Origin: Candidatus Nitrosopumilus sp.
GTDB taxonomy: Archaea > Thermoproteota > Nitrososphaeria > Nitrososphaerales > Nitrosopumilaceae
DNA: 54,626 bases
Assembly: GCA_029863275.1 (NCBI GenBank)
Contig: JAOTVS010000008.1
Coordinates: forward strand, 1 to 54,626
Direction of reading: 5' to 3'
The notes below the pieces were generated by a model, which saw only the letters and a program-made list of their open reading frames with translations, made no database searches and was not told the origin of the DNA. Shown here piece by piece: positions 25,732 to 34,418 of this stretch (position 1 is the stretch's first letter; each line of letters begins with the position of its first letter). Position numbers and translations under genes: made by a program.

Positions 25732-26502
25732 TCATATTCTTGAGAAGAACAGATTTAATGAATTTTCAAACATTTTGTTTAAATCCCTTAGACGAGAAGA
25801 ATCTATAGACAAAGTTTCTTCATTAAACCATTCCTTAGCCAGGTACAAATCCCTATTCATCTCAACTTGAATCCAAGGAATGGGATTATTGCCATATGTT
25901 TTGGTAATATGTCCCCCATGAAATGGATCATTTAGTGAGATATTCCTACGGTCAATCTCATATGATTCAGACATACATGACGCTAAAAGTTCAATCATTT
26001 GACTAGATGATGTTTTTCCATCTTGATTGGAAAGACAAAACATCGGTCGTTTCTTTTTATTTCCATCAGGAGACACGTTTGGTGCCACAGATGCCATGGA
26101 ATGACAATCCAAACACAATTGTAAATTCAATTCATGAATACTTTTTTGAATTGACTTGTGATACGGTTTGTAATACATTTCAACTAATACACTTCTTAGA
26201 GAATCATCAGGTTCTCCACCTGGTTTGTAAATTGGTTTTTCATAACATGTAGCACTTTTTATCATGCCATCTGGGTTCTGAGGAGGGAGATCTTGCAATG
26301 ATCTATTGAGATCTACAAACGCTCTTGCAATATTTGTCTTAATCACACCTTCCACTTTTTCACCTAAATCATACATTTCAATTACAAAAGGGTCAGAATC
26401 ATCAAACAGATCCTTTTCAAGTATACATAAATGACCATCAAGCTCTGGAGGTTTTTTTGTTCCACCATGTGGAATAGAAAGCAAAACAGGTAGTTTGGTC
26501 AA
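25732..26502 (-). CDS. N-formylglutamate amidohydrolase family protein
   Basis: A 256-residue soluble enzyme of the N-formylglutamate amidohydrolase/HutG2 family. Motifs seen are SIPHGG near the N-terminus, ANIARAFVDLNRS (read TNIARAFVDLNRS here), LCLDCHSMASV and the late EMNRDLY. The His and Asp residues in these blocks coordinate the metal in the family. It would release glutamate from N-formylglutamate or a related N-acyl amino acid. Its TTG start overlaps the stop of the gamma-glutamyltransferase gene (TTGA), so the two are translationally coupled and may act in one catabolic route. Confidence 0.85.
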   Translation of the reverse strand: MTKLPVLLSIPHGGTKKPPELDGHLCILEKDLFDDSDPFVIEMYDLGEKVEGVIKTNIARAFVDLNRSLQDLPPQNPDGMIKSATCYEKPIYKPGGEPDDSLRSVLVEMYYKPYHKSIQKSIHELNLQLCLDCHSMASVAPNVSPDGNKKKRPMFCLSNQDGKTSSSQMIELLASCMSESYEIDRRNISLNDPFHGGHITKTYGNNPIPWIQVEMNRDLYLAKEWFNEETLSIDSSRLRDLNKMFENSLNLFFSRI

Positions 26503-28130
26503 TCCAATCCCCCAGCAGTCCCATCACGCCTAATTTCTGCAACACCCTGGAATCCTGGTTGGGTTTGTAGTTTCATTACAGCATGAATTGCACCATGATA
26601 AAATGAATATCTATCCTTCACTGAAATTTCATATCCCATTTCTTTGAGAAAATTAATTATTTCAGTACGAAATCCACCTTCCTCTATGCTAATTGTACCA
26701 CCTATAGCACAATGAAACCTTGGTCTTTTGATTGCCTCATCCATTGATAGATCACCGTCAACTATTCTAGAAAGAAACTGAGTTACAGTTGAAAAAATTC
26801 TCTGACTTCCTGGACTGCCCATTACAATCCATAATTTTTTGTTAAGAAAAACCAGCGCAGGTGAAACTGAAGTCCATGGTATTGCATTTGGTCGAATAAA
26901 ATATGGATGATTGGGATTTGTAAACTCAAATGCAGACATGTAATTATTGTAAAGAAATCCAAGACCTTCGGCTGCTGCTTTTGAACCATATGCAAGCTCT
27001 ATTGATTGAGTTATCCCAACAGCATTTCCCTCATCATCCATTGTTGAAAGATGAGTTGTATCTTCTCCACCAAAATCAGGATCTATCATTGGCAAGGTTG
27101 CATCCATGGAATTGTGAATTGATTCTGCCATATGTTTTGCAAAGGATCTTTGTAAATGTACTTTGTCTTGAATTTGATCATAAGTATGACGATTAAAAGG
27201 AACTTGAACTCTGTGTAAAAATGCCTTTCTAAATGTCTCTGCAACAAAATGATATGAGCTAGGTTTGGAGCTACGTAAAAACTTGGAAGGTAGATGATTA
27301 AGCATCATTAATGTAAGTAACAAAGTTCTTCCTGCAGCCGGTGGAGGTAAGGTTACAACTGACACACCCCTATAATTTCGACTGAGGGGTTTTTTCTCCA
27401 TGGGTTCTGGTATGTAGGCTAAATCTTCCTCACGAATCAAGCCATGGTTTTGTTTCATATCCTGTTCAATTTTTTTTGCAATTGGCCCATGATAGAAACT
27501 ATCAAAACCTTGTTCTGCAATTATTGATAGTGTATCAGCAAGATCATCCTGAATGAATCTATCACCCACATCATAAGGAATAAGTCCGTCTTTAAGGAAA
27601 TATTTTGCCCCAGATTTGGATTTAATTGAAAGAAAACTTTCTAACTCTCTTATTTGTAAATCATGCTGAAGTTGTGTAATTTTATAACCCTTTTTTGCAA
27701 TCCTAATCGATGGACTAACTATTTTGGCCCAATCTAGTCGACCATATCTACTATGTAAAAAACCAATTGTTGCAAGCGTACTTGGAACAGTAGTTGCCTT
27801 GTATCCAAATTTACGATTTCTTACTTTGGAAAAAATCGATGAATGTGCCAAAGATGGAGAACGGCTTGAACCATCCACTGCAATGGATTTTCCATTAATG
27901 TGGATTATTGCCATTGATTGACCACCAATCCCTGATGCTTGAGGTTCACAAACTCCTAATGCCAAAGCAGTGGCACATGCGGCATCTATTGCATTACCAC
28001 CTTTTTTGAGCATTTCAACTCCTGCTTTTGTGGCTTTAGGAAACGCAGATGCCACCATTCCTTTTTTTGCAAATGAAAATTTTTTGTCATCAGAAACCGT
28101 GAAAGAATTTTCTATTTTTTCAATATTCAT
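26499..28130 (-). CDS. ggt: Gamma-glutamyltransferase family protein
   Basis: A 543-residue N-terminal nucleophile hydrolase. Features are GVCEPQASGIGG, the DTTHLSTMD block whose Thr (about residue 358) is the catalytic nucleophile exposed by autocleavage, GITQSIELAYGS and the late VMGSPGSQRI. Length is normal for the family. No signal peptide is visible, unlike the periplasmic bacterial enzymes, so it may be cytoplasmic. Thaumarchaea are not known for glutathione, so the substrate may be another gamma-glutamyl compound. The N-formylglutamate hydrolase follows with a 4-base overlap. Confidence 0.92.
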   Translation of the reverse strand: MNIEKIENSFTVSDDKKFSFAKKGMVASAFPKATKAGVEMLKKGGNAIDAACATALALGVCEPQASGIGGQSMAIIHINGKSIAVDGSSRSPSLAHSSIFSKVRNRKFGYKATTVPSTLATIGFLHSRYGRLDWAKIVSPSIRIAKKGYKITQLQHDLQIRELESFLSIKSKSGAKYFLKDGLIPYDVGDRFIQDDLADTLSIIAEQGFDSFYHGPIAKKIEQDMKQNHGLIREEDLAYIPEPMEKKPLSRNYRGVSVVTLPPPAAGRTLLLTLMMLNHLPSKFLRSSKPSSYHFVAETFRKAFLHRVQVPFNRHTYDQIQDKVHLQRSFAKHMAESIHNSMDATLPMIDPDFGGEDTTHLSTMDDEGNAVGITQSIELAYGSKAAAEGLGFLYNNYMSAFEFTNPNHPYFIRPNAIPWTSVSPALVFLNKKLWIVMGSPGSQRIFSTVTQFLSRIVDGDLSMDEAIKRPRFHCAIGGTISIEEGGFRTEIINFLKEMGYEISVKDRYSFYHGAIHAVMKLQTQPGFQGVAEIRRDGTAGGLD

Positions 28131-28277
28131 TTTTTCCTTACTTTCAATTTTTTTGACCTTGTTTATTAATCAAATTACAAATACGACTAAGCAAAAGTGT
28201 GAATCATAAACTACTCTTTTATGTAAAAACAATTAACTTTTCTACTATAAGACACTGTTTTCTGCAAATATTTTAGC

Positions 28278-28613
28278 ATGGTACAGACTAAAGCTCAAAG
28301 AAGTGCAGCTGCACTAAAGGCAGCCAGAACTAGAAAAAGAAATGCAAAGCTAAAAGCCGAAGAGGCTTCAAGGTCTTCTTCAAAAAGAAGAAAAACAACA
28401 GCATCTAGAAAAAATTCTGCTCAGACTGCACCTAAAAAAAGTAGTGTAAAAAGAACTGCAAAACGTACAACTGCAAAACGTACAACTGCAAAACGTACAA
28501 CTGCAAAACGTACAACTGCAAAACGTACAACTGCAAAACGTACAACTGCAAAACGTACAACTGCAAAACGTACAACTGCAAGAAAAATTTCTACACAAGG
28601 AAAAAGACGATAA
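28278..28613 (+). CDS. Histone-H1-tail-like basic repeat protein
   Basis: A 111-residue, extremely basic protein (ATG start). Residues 1-55 are Lys/Arg/Ala/Ser-rich (AALKAARTRKRNAKLKAEE). Then eight Ala-Lys-Arg-Thr-Thr units follow, and the tail is RKISTQGKRR. There is almost no acidic or hydrophobic content, so the protein is probably disordered and binds DNA or RNA, like histone H1 tails or bacterial AlgP/Hc1-type proteins. Thr/Ser spacing would allow modification. The gene stands alone between ggt (divergent) and a DUF6659-like gene. Confidence 0.7.
   Translation: MVQTKAQRSAAALKAARTRKRNAKLKAEEASRSSSKRRKTTASRKNSAQTAPKKSSVKRTAKRTTAKRTTAKRTTAKRTTAKRTTAKRTTAKRTTAKRTTARKISTQGKRR
28454..28582 (+). 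repeat. 15-base tandem repeat coding AKRTT
   Basis: Eight perfect 15-base units of aactgcaaaacgtac run from 28454 to 28573, with a partial ninth. No synonymous differences are seen between copies, pointing to recent expansion or gene conversion. Confidence 0.92.
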
Positions 28614-28772
28614 ATGCATCTTAATCTCTTTTTAGGGTTATCAGGTAGCCAGAAACTAAAAAGTGACTTCAACGAATAATCCCATTTTCCATTCTTTCTT
28701 TTTTAATATTTTCAATAGGGAGATTCAAAAAACATTTTATTTTTTCATTGATAAATAATTTGATAATTTTAA

Positions 28773-29165
28773 TTAAATCGAAGTGATTTTGATATCATCA
28801 AACAATTCTTCAGCTCTTTTAATTATTTTTTTATCATCAGAATTGGGTTCTGCTGAAATTAAGACCAAATTCTTTCCTATTGGAACTGTAATTATTAATT
28901 GATTTTTTCGTCTAGAGGCAATGTAATCTATAGGTCCTAAAACATCATTCAGATCTTGTCTCATTTGATAGTCCAATTGCATTTGCATGTAAACCATCCT
29001 AACCTTATCATCAGACAACAAAGAAGGTTGATTCTTCCTAAACCCACCTGCAATCAAATTCCCAAGTTGATTAATCACTCCAACATGTCGGATATTTTCC
29101 TCCTCTAAGAGTTTCTTGCATGCTTCATCTAATTTTTTTATTTCATCCACAGAAAGTATAACCAT
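28773..29165 (-). CDS. DUF6659-like protein
   Basis: A 130-residue soluble protein with ATG start. The core reads IRHVGVINQLGNLIAGGF, then a helical stretch (VRMVYMQMQLDYQMRQDLND) and LIITVPIGKNLVLISAEP. A paralogue at 51.9 kb shares the same order: IRFAGMVNKQGRKIVGGF, a Met-rich helix and ANIITIPHKDDLMLLSTEP. The fold resembles roadblock/LC7 or profilin-like small sensory domains in its 'V-N-x-x-G-x-x-x-x-G-G' turn, but that is inference. The name DUF6659 is from memory and not checked. Confidence 0.55.
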   Translation of the reverse strand: MVILSVDEIKKLDEACKKLLEEENIRHVGVINQLGNLIAGGFRKNQPSLLSDDKVRMVYMQMQLDYQMRQDLNDVLGPIDYIASRRKNQLIITVPIGKNLVLISAEPNSDDKKIIKRAEELFDDIKITSI

Positions 29166-29238
29166 GTATTAAAAAAGGTATTCAACAATTTTAATTAATC
29201 TATTTTTTTAATTGCAAAAAAAAATATTTTATCTTGAA

Positions 29239-29415
29239 TTATCCCTTAATTTTTAAATAAGTAAGTAAAATACCTGCTGCAATTCCCCCAATAAGGATAC
29301 CCAAACCAGTCAACCATCCTTCAGAAAACCAACTGTAATTTGTCATAATTAAAAATCCAATTAAACTAGCAATAGTAATTACCAGATAGAAGATTAGAAT
29401 ATTTTTATTAATATT
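29239..29415 (-). CDS. Hydrophobic two-helix frame directly after a tandem UGA stop
   Basis: After the SHOCT gene ends in TGA TGA, the same frame stays open for 57 codons: NINKNILIFYLVITIASLIG, FLIMTNYSWFSEGW, LTGLGILIGGIAAGILLTYL, KIKG. It has two convincing membrane helices. The only in-frame ATG (29346) would keep 35 residues and cut the first helix. An ATG at 29419 overlaps the SHOCT stop but is one base out of frame (ATGAAATAT...). Either a rare start such as ATT is used, or one extra A breaks the start. The coordinates given are the open frame. Confidence 0.4.
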   Translation of the reverse strand, partial: NINKNILIFYLVITIASLIGFLIMTNYSWFSEGWLTGLGILIGGIAAGILLTYLKIKG

Positions 29416-29418
29416 TCA

Positions 29419-29844
29419 TCAAATCCTATCTAAGATTTCTTTTTTCTTATTCTCAAATTCTTTTTCTGTGATTATTCCAAGTTCTTTTAGTTTTGCAAGT
29501 TCACTTAACAATTCTAAACTAGATTTACCATATTGTGTACCAATCCTTATTCTGCCCACAAATTTTTCAAATAAACCAAAAATTATCTCTCTAATTGTGA
29601 CAAATCCTTGGATTACTTTTCGCTTGTATTTGGTTTTATCTTTTGCGTCCATTGATCTTATTTTATTAGACTTTATTTGCGCTTCCTGTACAATAGAACT
29701 ATCCTTTGCTTTGTCAATGCCCATTTTGATATTTTTATCAATTTTTTGTGATGTGGTAACAGCAAGATCAATTGAACTCTTCAATACATCATTTGCTTTT
29801 TGTTTAATGTTTAGAAATGAATTTTTTGATCCTTTCGATTCCAA
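29419..29844 (-). CDS. SHOCT-domain protein
   Basis: A 141-residue protein. Residues 1-70 are helical and charged. The C-terminal 35 residues form a SHOCT domain (ELAKLKELGIITEKEFENK, KKEILDRI), a short motif found at the ends of membrane-associated proteins and thought to mediate oligomerisation. No membrane helix lies within this gene, but a hydrophobic frame follows immediately after its double stop. ATG start; it is divergent from the DUF4352-like gene. Confidence 0.75.
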   Translation of the reverse strand: MESKGSKNSFLNIKQKANDVLKSSIDLAVTTSQKIDKNIKMGIDKAKDSSIVQEAQIKSNKIRSMDAKDKTKYKRKVIQGFVTIREIIFGLFEKFVGRIRIGTQYGKSSLELLSELAKLKELGIITEKEFENKKKEILDRI

Positions 29845-29934
29845 ATTCTGTGTATTTCACTAAATCTAAAGTATATTTTAACTTGTACCATTTTTGAAAG
29901 ATTTAACAACGGCTTTAGAAATTATCGCATATAA

Positions 29935-30480
29935 TTGGCAAAAAAGTACATAGTTGTAGCCGTTTTAATCGGGATAGTATTGGGGTCTCTAGGAATGTAT
30001 TTTTCCAATTATGGGTTAAACTACTTGGGAATTGAAGAGATATCAATACCCTCAATGATTGAAGAAAAACCTAGCATAATACAAACTCAAAATCTTCCAA
30101 CAAGTATTATAACAAATGATTTACAATACAAACTTCTTGAAGTAAAAAAGACAGACTTTGGAATTAACGGCGAAAAACCACTAGATGGAGGGATTTTTTT
30201 AATAACTAAAGTAGAGATAGAAAATTTTGGTAAACGAGAAGTTATTGTTTATGGGGAAAATTGGTTTTTAAAAGATCAAGATGACAGAATATATGCACCA
30301 AAAACATTCAATGCATCACCTGAACAAAATAAAAATATTTTTAGTATTAGAATCCCACCCGGTTTTAAAATTGTTCAGGACATTGGTTTTGAAATTCCAC
30401 TAAGATTAGATTCTGTACGAGAGTTATATGTTGCAAATAAATCGTTTGAATCAGAACCGATCTTTCTAGGTCTTGTATAA
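29935..30480 (+). CDS. DUF4352-like secreted or membrane-anchored protein
   Basis: A 181-residue protein with a TTG start. The N-terminal helix (VVAVLIGIVLGSLGMYF) is a signal anchor. Residues 55-175 form an immunoglobulin-like beta domain of the DUF4352 (telomeric-repeat-factor-2-like) type: LLEVKKTDFG, FLITKVEIENFGKREVIV, DQDDRIYAP and IPPGFKIVQDIGFEIP. Such domains are extracellular and of unknown function. Upstream, the SHOCT gene is divergent, so the 90-base gap holds both promoters. Confidence 0.65.
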   Translation: MAKKYIVVAVLIGIVLGSLGMYFSNYGLNYLGIEEISIPSMIEEKPSIIQTQNLPTSIITNDLQYKLLEVKKTDFGINGEKPLDGGIFLITKVEIENFGKREVIVYGENWFLKDQDDRIYAPKTFNASPEQNKNIFSIRIPPGFKIVQDIGFEIPLRLDSVRELYVANKSFESEPIFLGLV

Positions 30481-30564
30481 TTCAAGAATAAATTTTTTAA
30501 TAAAATAATCTGGTTTTAATTTTTTAAAGACAATCTAGTTTTTTGAATCATTCAAGAAAATATG

Positions 30565-30600
30565 TTATTTGACAATATTATATTATTTGACAATATTATA
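30565..30600. repeat. Tandem 18-base direct repeat upstream of the ThDP enzyme gene
   Basis: The sequence ttatttgacaatattata occurs twice in immediate succession (30565-30582 and 30583-30600), followed by a partial third copy. It lies about 100 bases before the next gene and could be a paired protein-binding site. Confidence 0.6.
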
Positions 30601-30701
30601 TTATTGTATAATCCAAAAGATATGCTTGGCAATAAAACTAAAAAATAATATTATATTTTAGATAACTTTATCTACATTAGAAAATATTTATTGTTAACAA
30701 C

Positions 30702-32453
30702 GTGTCAATAGACTCTGAAACTTCTCCGGGTAAATCATCTTCAAGTATAAAAAATAATCAGAATAAAATCAAGGCCTCAGATTTATTGGTAAAATGCCTA
30801 GAGACCGAAAATGTTGAGTACATCTTTGGAATTCCAGGAGAAGAGAATGCAGATTTAATGATCTCACTTTTAGAATCCAAAATCAAATTTATTTTAACTA
30901 GACACGAACAAGGTGCTGCTTTTATGGCAGATGTTTATGGACGGCTGACAGGAAAGGTAGGAGTTTGTTTAGCAACTTTAGGGCCTGGCGCTACAAACCT
31001 GGCTACAGGAGTAGCTAATGCAAATATGGATAGGTCTAGGTTACTTGCCATCACAGGTCAAAAGGATTCACACCTACTTCACAAAGAAAGCCATCAGAAC
31101 ATGGATGTGATTACAATGTTTAAACCCATAACTAAGTGGAACTGGTCTATCAGAAACGCCAAAAATATTCCAGAAATCGTTCGAAGATCTTTTAAAATTG
31201 CCTTGGAGGAAAAACCAGGAGCTACTCATATTGAATTACCTCAAGATATTGCAAAAAGGAAATCAGATATCCCGCCAATTATTCCCCAAAAGATCTATAG
31301 GCCGACTGCAAATACTAGACTAATCAAAGAGGCATCTTCAATGATTCTAAATTCAAAAAAACCCATGGTATTCATTGGAAATGGATGCATTCGAGAAGAT
31401 GCAAGCGAATCCATTCGTAGATTCGTTGAAAAAACCGGTTTATTTTCAATGAACACATTCATGGCAAAAGGGGTCATAAGAGATGACCATGATAGACATC
31501 TAAGAACTATAGGAATCAAAGATGCAGATCACGCACTTCTTGCAATGAATGAGGCAGATGTGGTGATAGCCATAGGAATTGATCTTGTTGAATATAGTCC
31601 GATAAGTTGGAATTCTAAATTAGATAAAAAAATAATTCATATTGATTTTACCCCCTCTGAGGTTTATACATTTTATAGGCCTGAAATAGAGATTGTCTCA
31701 GATATAAAATTTGCAATAGATTCTATTTTAGAAGACATGGAAATTCAACAACAAAAAAATCCAGATAAAATAATTTTGCCCCGAAAAGATATGCCTGAGA
31801 CCTTTAGGAAAATACAACAAGAAGTAGAGACTAGAATTCAATCTTTTACAGATGATCTATCATATCCCATACAACCGGAGAAATTAATTATTGATGTTCG
31901 AGATGCACTGGATGAAAAGGATATTGTTCTTTCAGATGTTGGGGCCCATAAATTATGGATTGCCAAAATATACGAAACCTTTGAACCAAATACATGTCTT
32001 ATTCCAAACGGTTTTTGTTCTATGGGGTTTGCTCTACCTGGTGCCATAGCTGCCAAGATGGTTTATCCTCAAAGGAATGTTGTGGCGTTGTGTGGTGATG
32101 CAGGCTTTTTGATGAATGTGCAGGAACTGGAAACCGCTGCAAGGCTAAAGACTCCGATTATAATCATAGTCTGGTGTGATGGAGATTTGGGATTGATATC
32201 ATTAAAACAATATGATGAATTTGGTAAAACAGGGTTTACAGAATTTGATAATCCTGATTTTGTTAAACTAGCTGAAAGTTTTGGAGTCAATGGATATCAT
32301 GTAAAATCGGTTAAGGAATTTCAAGAGAAATTAGATATCGCAAAAAAGGAAAAAGAGAAACCAACCATTATTGCAGTGGATGTAGATTATTCAAGAAATC
32401 GTGTTTTACTTGATGATGATTTTAGCAAATTTGTTCAGGATCCAAAAAACTGA
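30702..32453 (+). CDS. Thiamine-diphosphate enzyme, acetolactate-synthase-like (AlsS type)
   Basis: A 583-residue ThDP enzyme. The PYR domain has GIPGEENADLM with the catalytic Glu nearby in RHEQGAAFMADVYGR, and LGPGATNLATGV. The central domain spans roughly 215-370. The PP domain has CGDAGFLMNVQELETAARL followed by VWCDGDLGLI, a variant of the GDG...NN cofactor motif. The pattern FKPITKW plus NIPEIV is closer to catabolic acetolactate synthase (AlsS) than to IlvB. Start GTG with a Ser-rich, basic 20-residue leader. Substrate remains uncertain; other carboligases are possible. Confidence 0.75.
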   Translation: MSIDSETSPGKSSSSIKNNQNKIKASDLLVKCLETENVEYIFGIPGEENADLMISLLESKIKFILTRHEQGAAFMADVYGRLTGKVGVCLATLGPGATNLATGVANANMDRSRLLAITGQKDSHLLHKESHQNMDVITMFKPITKWNWSIRNAKNIPEIVRRSFKIALEEKPGATHIELPQDIAKRKSDIPPIIPQKIYRPTANTRLIKEASSMILNSKKPMVFIGNGCIREDASESIRRFVEKTGLFSMNTFMAKGVIRDDHDRHLRTIGIKDADHALLAMNEADVVIAIGIDLVEYSPISWNSKLDKKIIHIDFTPSEVYTFYRPEIEIVSDIKFAIDSILEDMEIQQQKNPDKIILPRKDMPETFRKIQQEVETRIQSFTDDLSYPIQPEKLIIDVRDALDEKDIVLSDVGAHKLWIAKIYETFEPNTCLIPNGFCSMGFALPGAIAAKMVYPQRNVVALCGDAGFLMNVQELETAARLKTPIIIIVWCDGDLGLISLKQYDEFGKTGFTEFDNPDFVKLAESFGVNGYHVKSVKEFQEKLDIAKKEKEKPTIIAVDVDYSRNRVLLDDDFSKFVQDPKN

Positions 32454-32518
32454 TGATCTGGTTTTTATTTAAAAAGGATGATCAATTAACGATTTTGTTA
32501 CATATGGAGAAATAATAA

Positions 32519-34306
32519 TTGGTTGAATCAGGTGTTACAGAATTCCTAGCTCTACTCGCATTATTGTTAGGTGGTGGAATGATTGGGGCTGGAATTATGA
32601 AGAAAATAAAATTCCCTACAATAATTGGATTTATTTTAATTGGAATGATTGCAGGTCCATATGGAATAGGGATTGTAGAAGATATCGAATTGATTAATCT
32701 CCTTGCAGAACTTGGAATAATTATTTTGCTGTTTGTCGTTGGCTTGGAATTTAGTCTTCAAAAGCTTCGTAAAGCAGGAATTAAGGCAATCATTGTTGGC
32801 TTAACAGAGTTATCAATAATGTTCTTTTTAGCTTATGTTGGAGCTTTTTCTTTTGGTTGGTCGCATATAGAGGCTCTATATCTTGCAGGAATCCTGTCAA
32901 TTAGTAGTACTGCAATTTCACTCAGATTAATGCGGGATTTAAAACTAGTAAAAACAAAAGAATTCAACACAATAATTACAATTTTAATCGTAGAAGATCT
33001 TGCAGCTGTCTTGTTACTTGTAATACTAGGAAACGCATCTGCAGGTGCTGGAATTGAAATTGCCGATGTAGGAATCTTGATACTTCAAAGTCTTGCTTTC
33101 TTTGTAGTTGCTTTAGCTGCTGGCATAAAACTAGTTCCAAAGCTTTTAGAAAAAATCCATGGACTTGATATTCCTGAAGGGCCATTCATAACCGCCTTAG
33201 CCTTAGGGTTTGGTCTTGCAGTTTTAGCACATTTCCTAGGACAAAGTTCCGCAATTGGGGCATTTATCATGGGCATGATAATTGCATCATCAAAACACTC
33301 CGAGTCCATAATCCGAAGAGTTTTGCCATTACGAGACTTTTTTGGAGTAATATTTTTTGTTTCAATTGGAATGCTAGTTAACATTTCAGAGATTCCAGGA
33401 GTTGCCCTAATTTCAATCCCCATTGTTATTTTGGCTGTTTTTGGTAAATTTGTGGGTAACTTTTTTGGTGCCACCATGTCGGGCCATGATCTTGCTGGAG
33501 CATCCACAATAGGAACAGTGATGGTGCCTAGAGGGGAATTTTCATTCATAATGGCAAAACAAGCAGTAGATACGGGGGCAGTTAGAGATGCCATGTATCC
33601 TGTCACGATGCTTGTTACTTTGGCCACAATGTTGTGCATACCGATTTTGATGAAAGTAGTTCCCACACTGGCAGATAAAAGAAGCTTGGTTCCCATGAGC
33701 TTAATTAATCCCATATTCATCGTAGGAAAATTTTTCAATCAAATTATGCAATCCTCAGATGATAATACAATCCTAAATAAAATGCTCAAAAAACATGGTC
33801 CCAAACTTTTCATAAATGTGATTATTGTAATTGCAATTTTGGCAGTCATTGACTATTTCAATGATGAGATTATCAATTTACTTACTAGTGCAGGAATTCC
33901 ACTTTTAGTGGAACCCGAACTGTTTTTAACAATTCTAAGTGTTATCCTAATTGCATACCCAATAATTTCCCTTTTAGGTAAAGTTGAAAAAATAATTACA
34001 AACATATCAGATATAATATCTACCAAACTTTTACCTGGAGATACAAGTGAGATTGAAAGTAAGCCACTTCATAGATTAATTCGAAATATTGTTTTTGTTG
34101 GAGTTATCTTGATGATGGTTGCACTCATAGAGCCATACATAGCACAAATATCTGAAATTGAGTTTTTCTCTATTATTTTTTCATTGATAGCGTTAGGTAT
34201 TGCTCTTATTCTAATTGTAGACACCATATTTGTATTTCACAAGCTTTCGCATGGCCATATTATGGAAAGTCTTCTCAAAGAAGATGAGAAACCTCACGAA
34301 GAATAG
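32519..34306 (+). CDS. Kef-type monovalent cation:proton antiporter (CPA2)
   Basis: A 595-residue membrane protein, about 12 helices in the exchanger domain plus three further helices near the C-terminus. Family blocks are LLGGGMIGAGI, FPTIIGFILIGMIAGP, ILLFVVGLEFSL, LSISSTAISLRLMRDL and GQSSAIGAFIMGMIIA with SESIIRRVLPLRDFFGVIFF. It lacks a TrkA-N domain; the C-terminal 180 residues are membrane helices and acidic tail instead. Starts with TTG. Together with the MscS channel downstream it suggests osmotic or pH balance. Exports K+ or Na+ in exchange for protons. Confidence 0.85.
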   Translation: MVESGVTEFLALLALLLGGGMIGAGIMKKIKFPTIIGFILIGMIAGPYGIGIVEDIELINLLAELGIIILLFVVGLEFSLQKLRKAGIKAIIVGLTELSIMFFLAYVGAFSFGWSHIEALYLAGILSISSTAISLRLMRDLKLVKTKEFNTIITILIVEDLAAVLLLVILGNASAGAGIEIADVGILILQSLAFFVVALAAGIKLVPKLLEKIHGLDIPEGPFITALALGFGLAVLAHFLGQSSAIGAFIMGMIIASSKHSESIIRRVLPLRDFFGVIFFVSIGMLVNISEIPGVALISIPIVILAVFGKFVGNFFGATMSGHDLAGASTIGTVMVPRGEFSFIMAKQAVDTGAVRDAMYPVTMLVTLATMLCIPILMKVVPTLADKRSLVPMSLINPIFIVGKFFNQIMQSSDDNTILNKMLKKHGPKLFINVIIVIAILAVIDYFNDEIINLLTSAGIPLLVEPELFLTILSVILIAYPIISLLGKVEKIITNISDIISTKLLPGDTSEIESKPLHRLIRNIVFVGVILMMVALIEPYIAQISEIEFFSIIFSLIALGIALILIVDTIFVFHKLSHGHIMESLLKEDEKPHEE

Positions 34307-34375
34307 CATATGAAAAATAAAATCAAAATAATTTTAGCCGAAAACAGAATTTCTAACTAAGAAAAATCAAATGGA

Positions 34376-34398
34376 AACGAATTAATTTGTAATTCGTT
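34376..34398. promoter_or_regulatory. Inverted repeat upstream of the MscS-like gene
   Basis: AACGAATTA and TAATTCGTT are perfect 9-base arms around a 5-base spacer, ending 20 bases before the ATG. It could be an operator for a dimeric regulator. Confidence 0.45.
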
Positions 34399-34418
34399 AA
34401 CTAGGATTACGTATATCT

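Noticed and set aside
28380-28672. Minus-strand frames with Cys-Thr-Phe or Val-Val-Arg-Phe-Ala repeats
   Set aside because: They are shadows of the AKRTT repeat gene; their order merely mirrors the 15-base unit.
33085-33738. 217-codon minus-strand frame opposite the Kef antiporter
   Set aside because: Full overlap with a well-defined antiporter on the other strand; biased composition typical of an antisense shadow.
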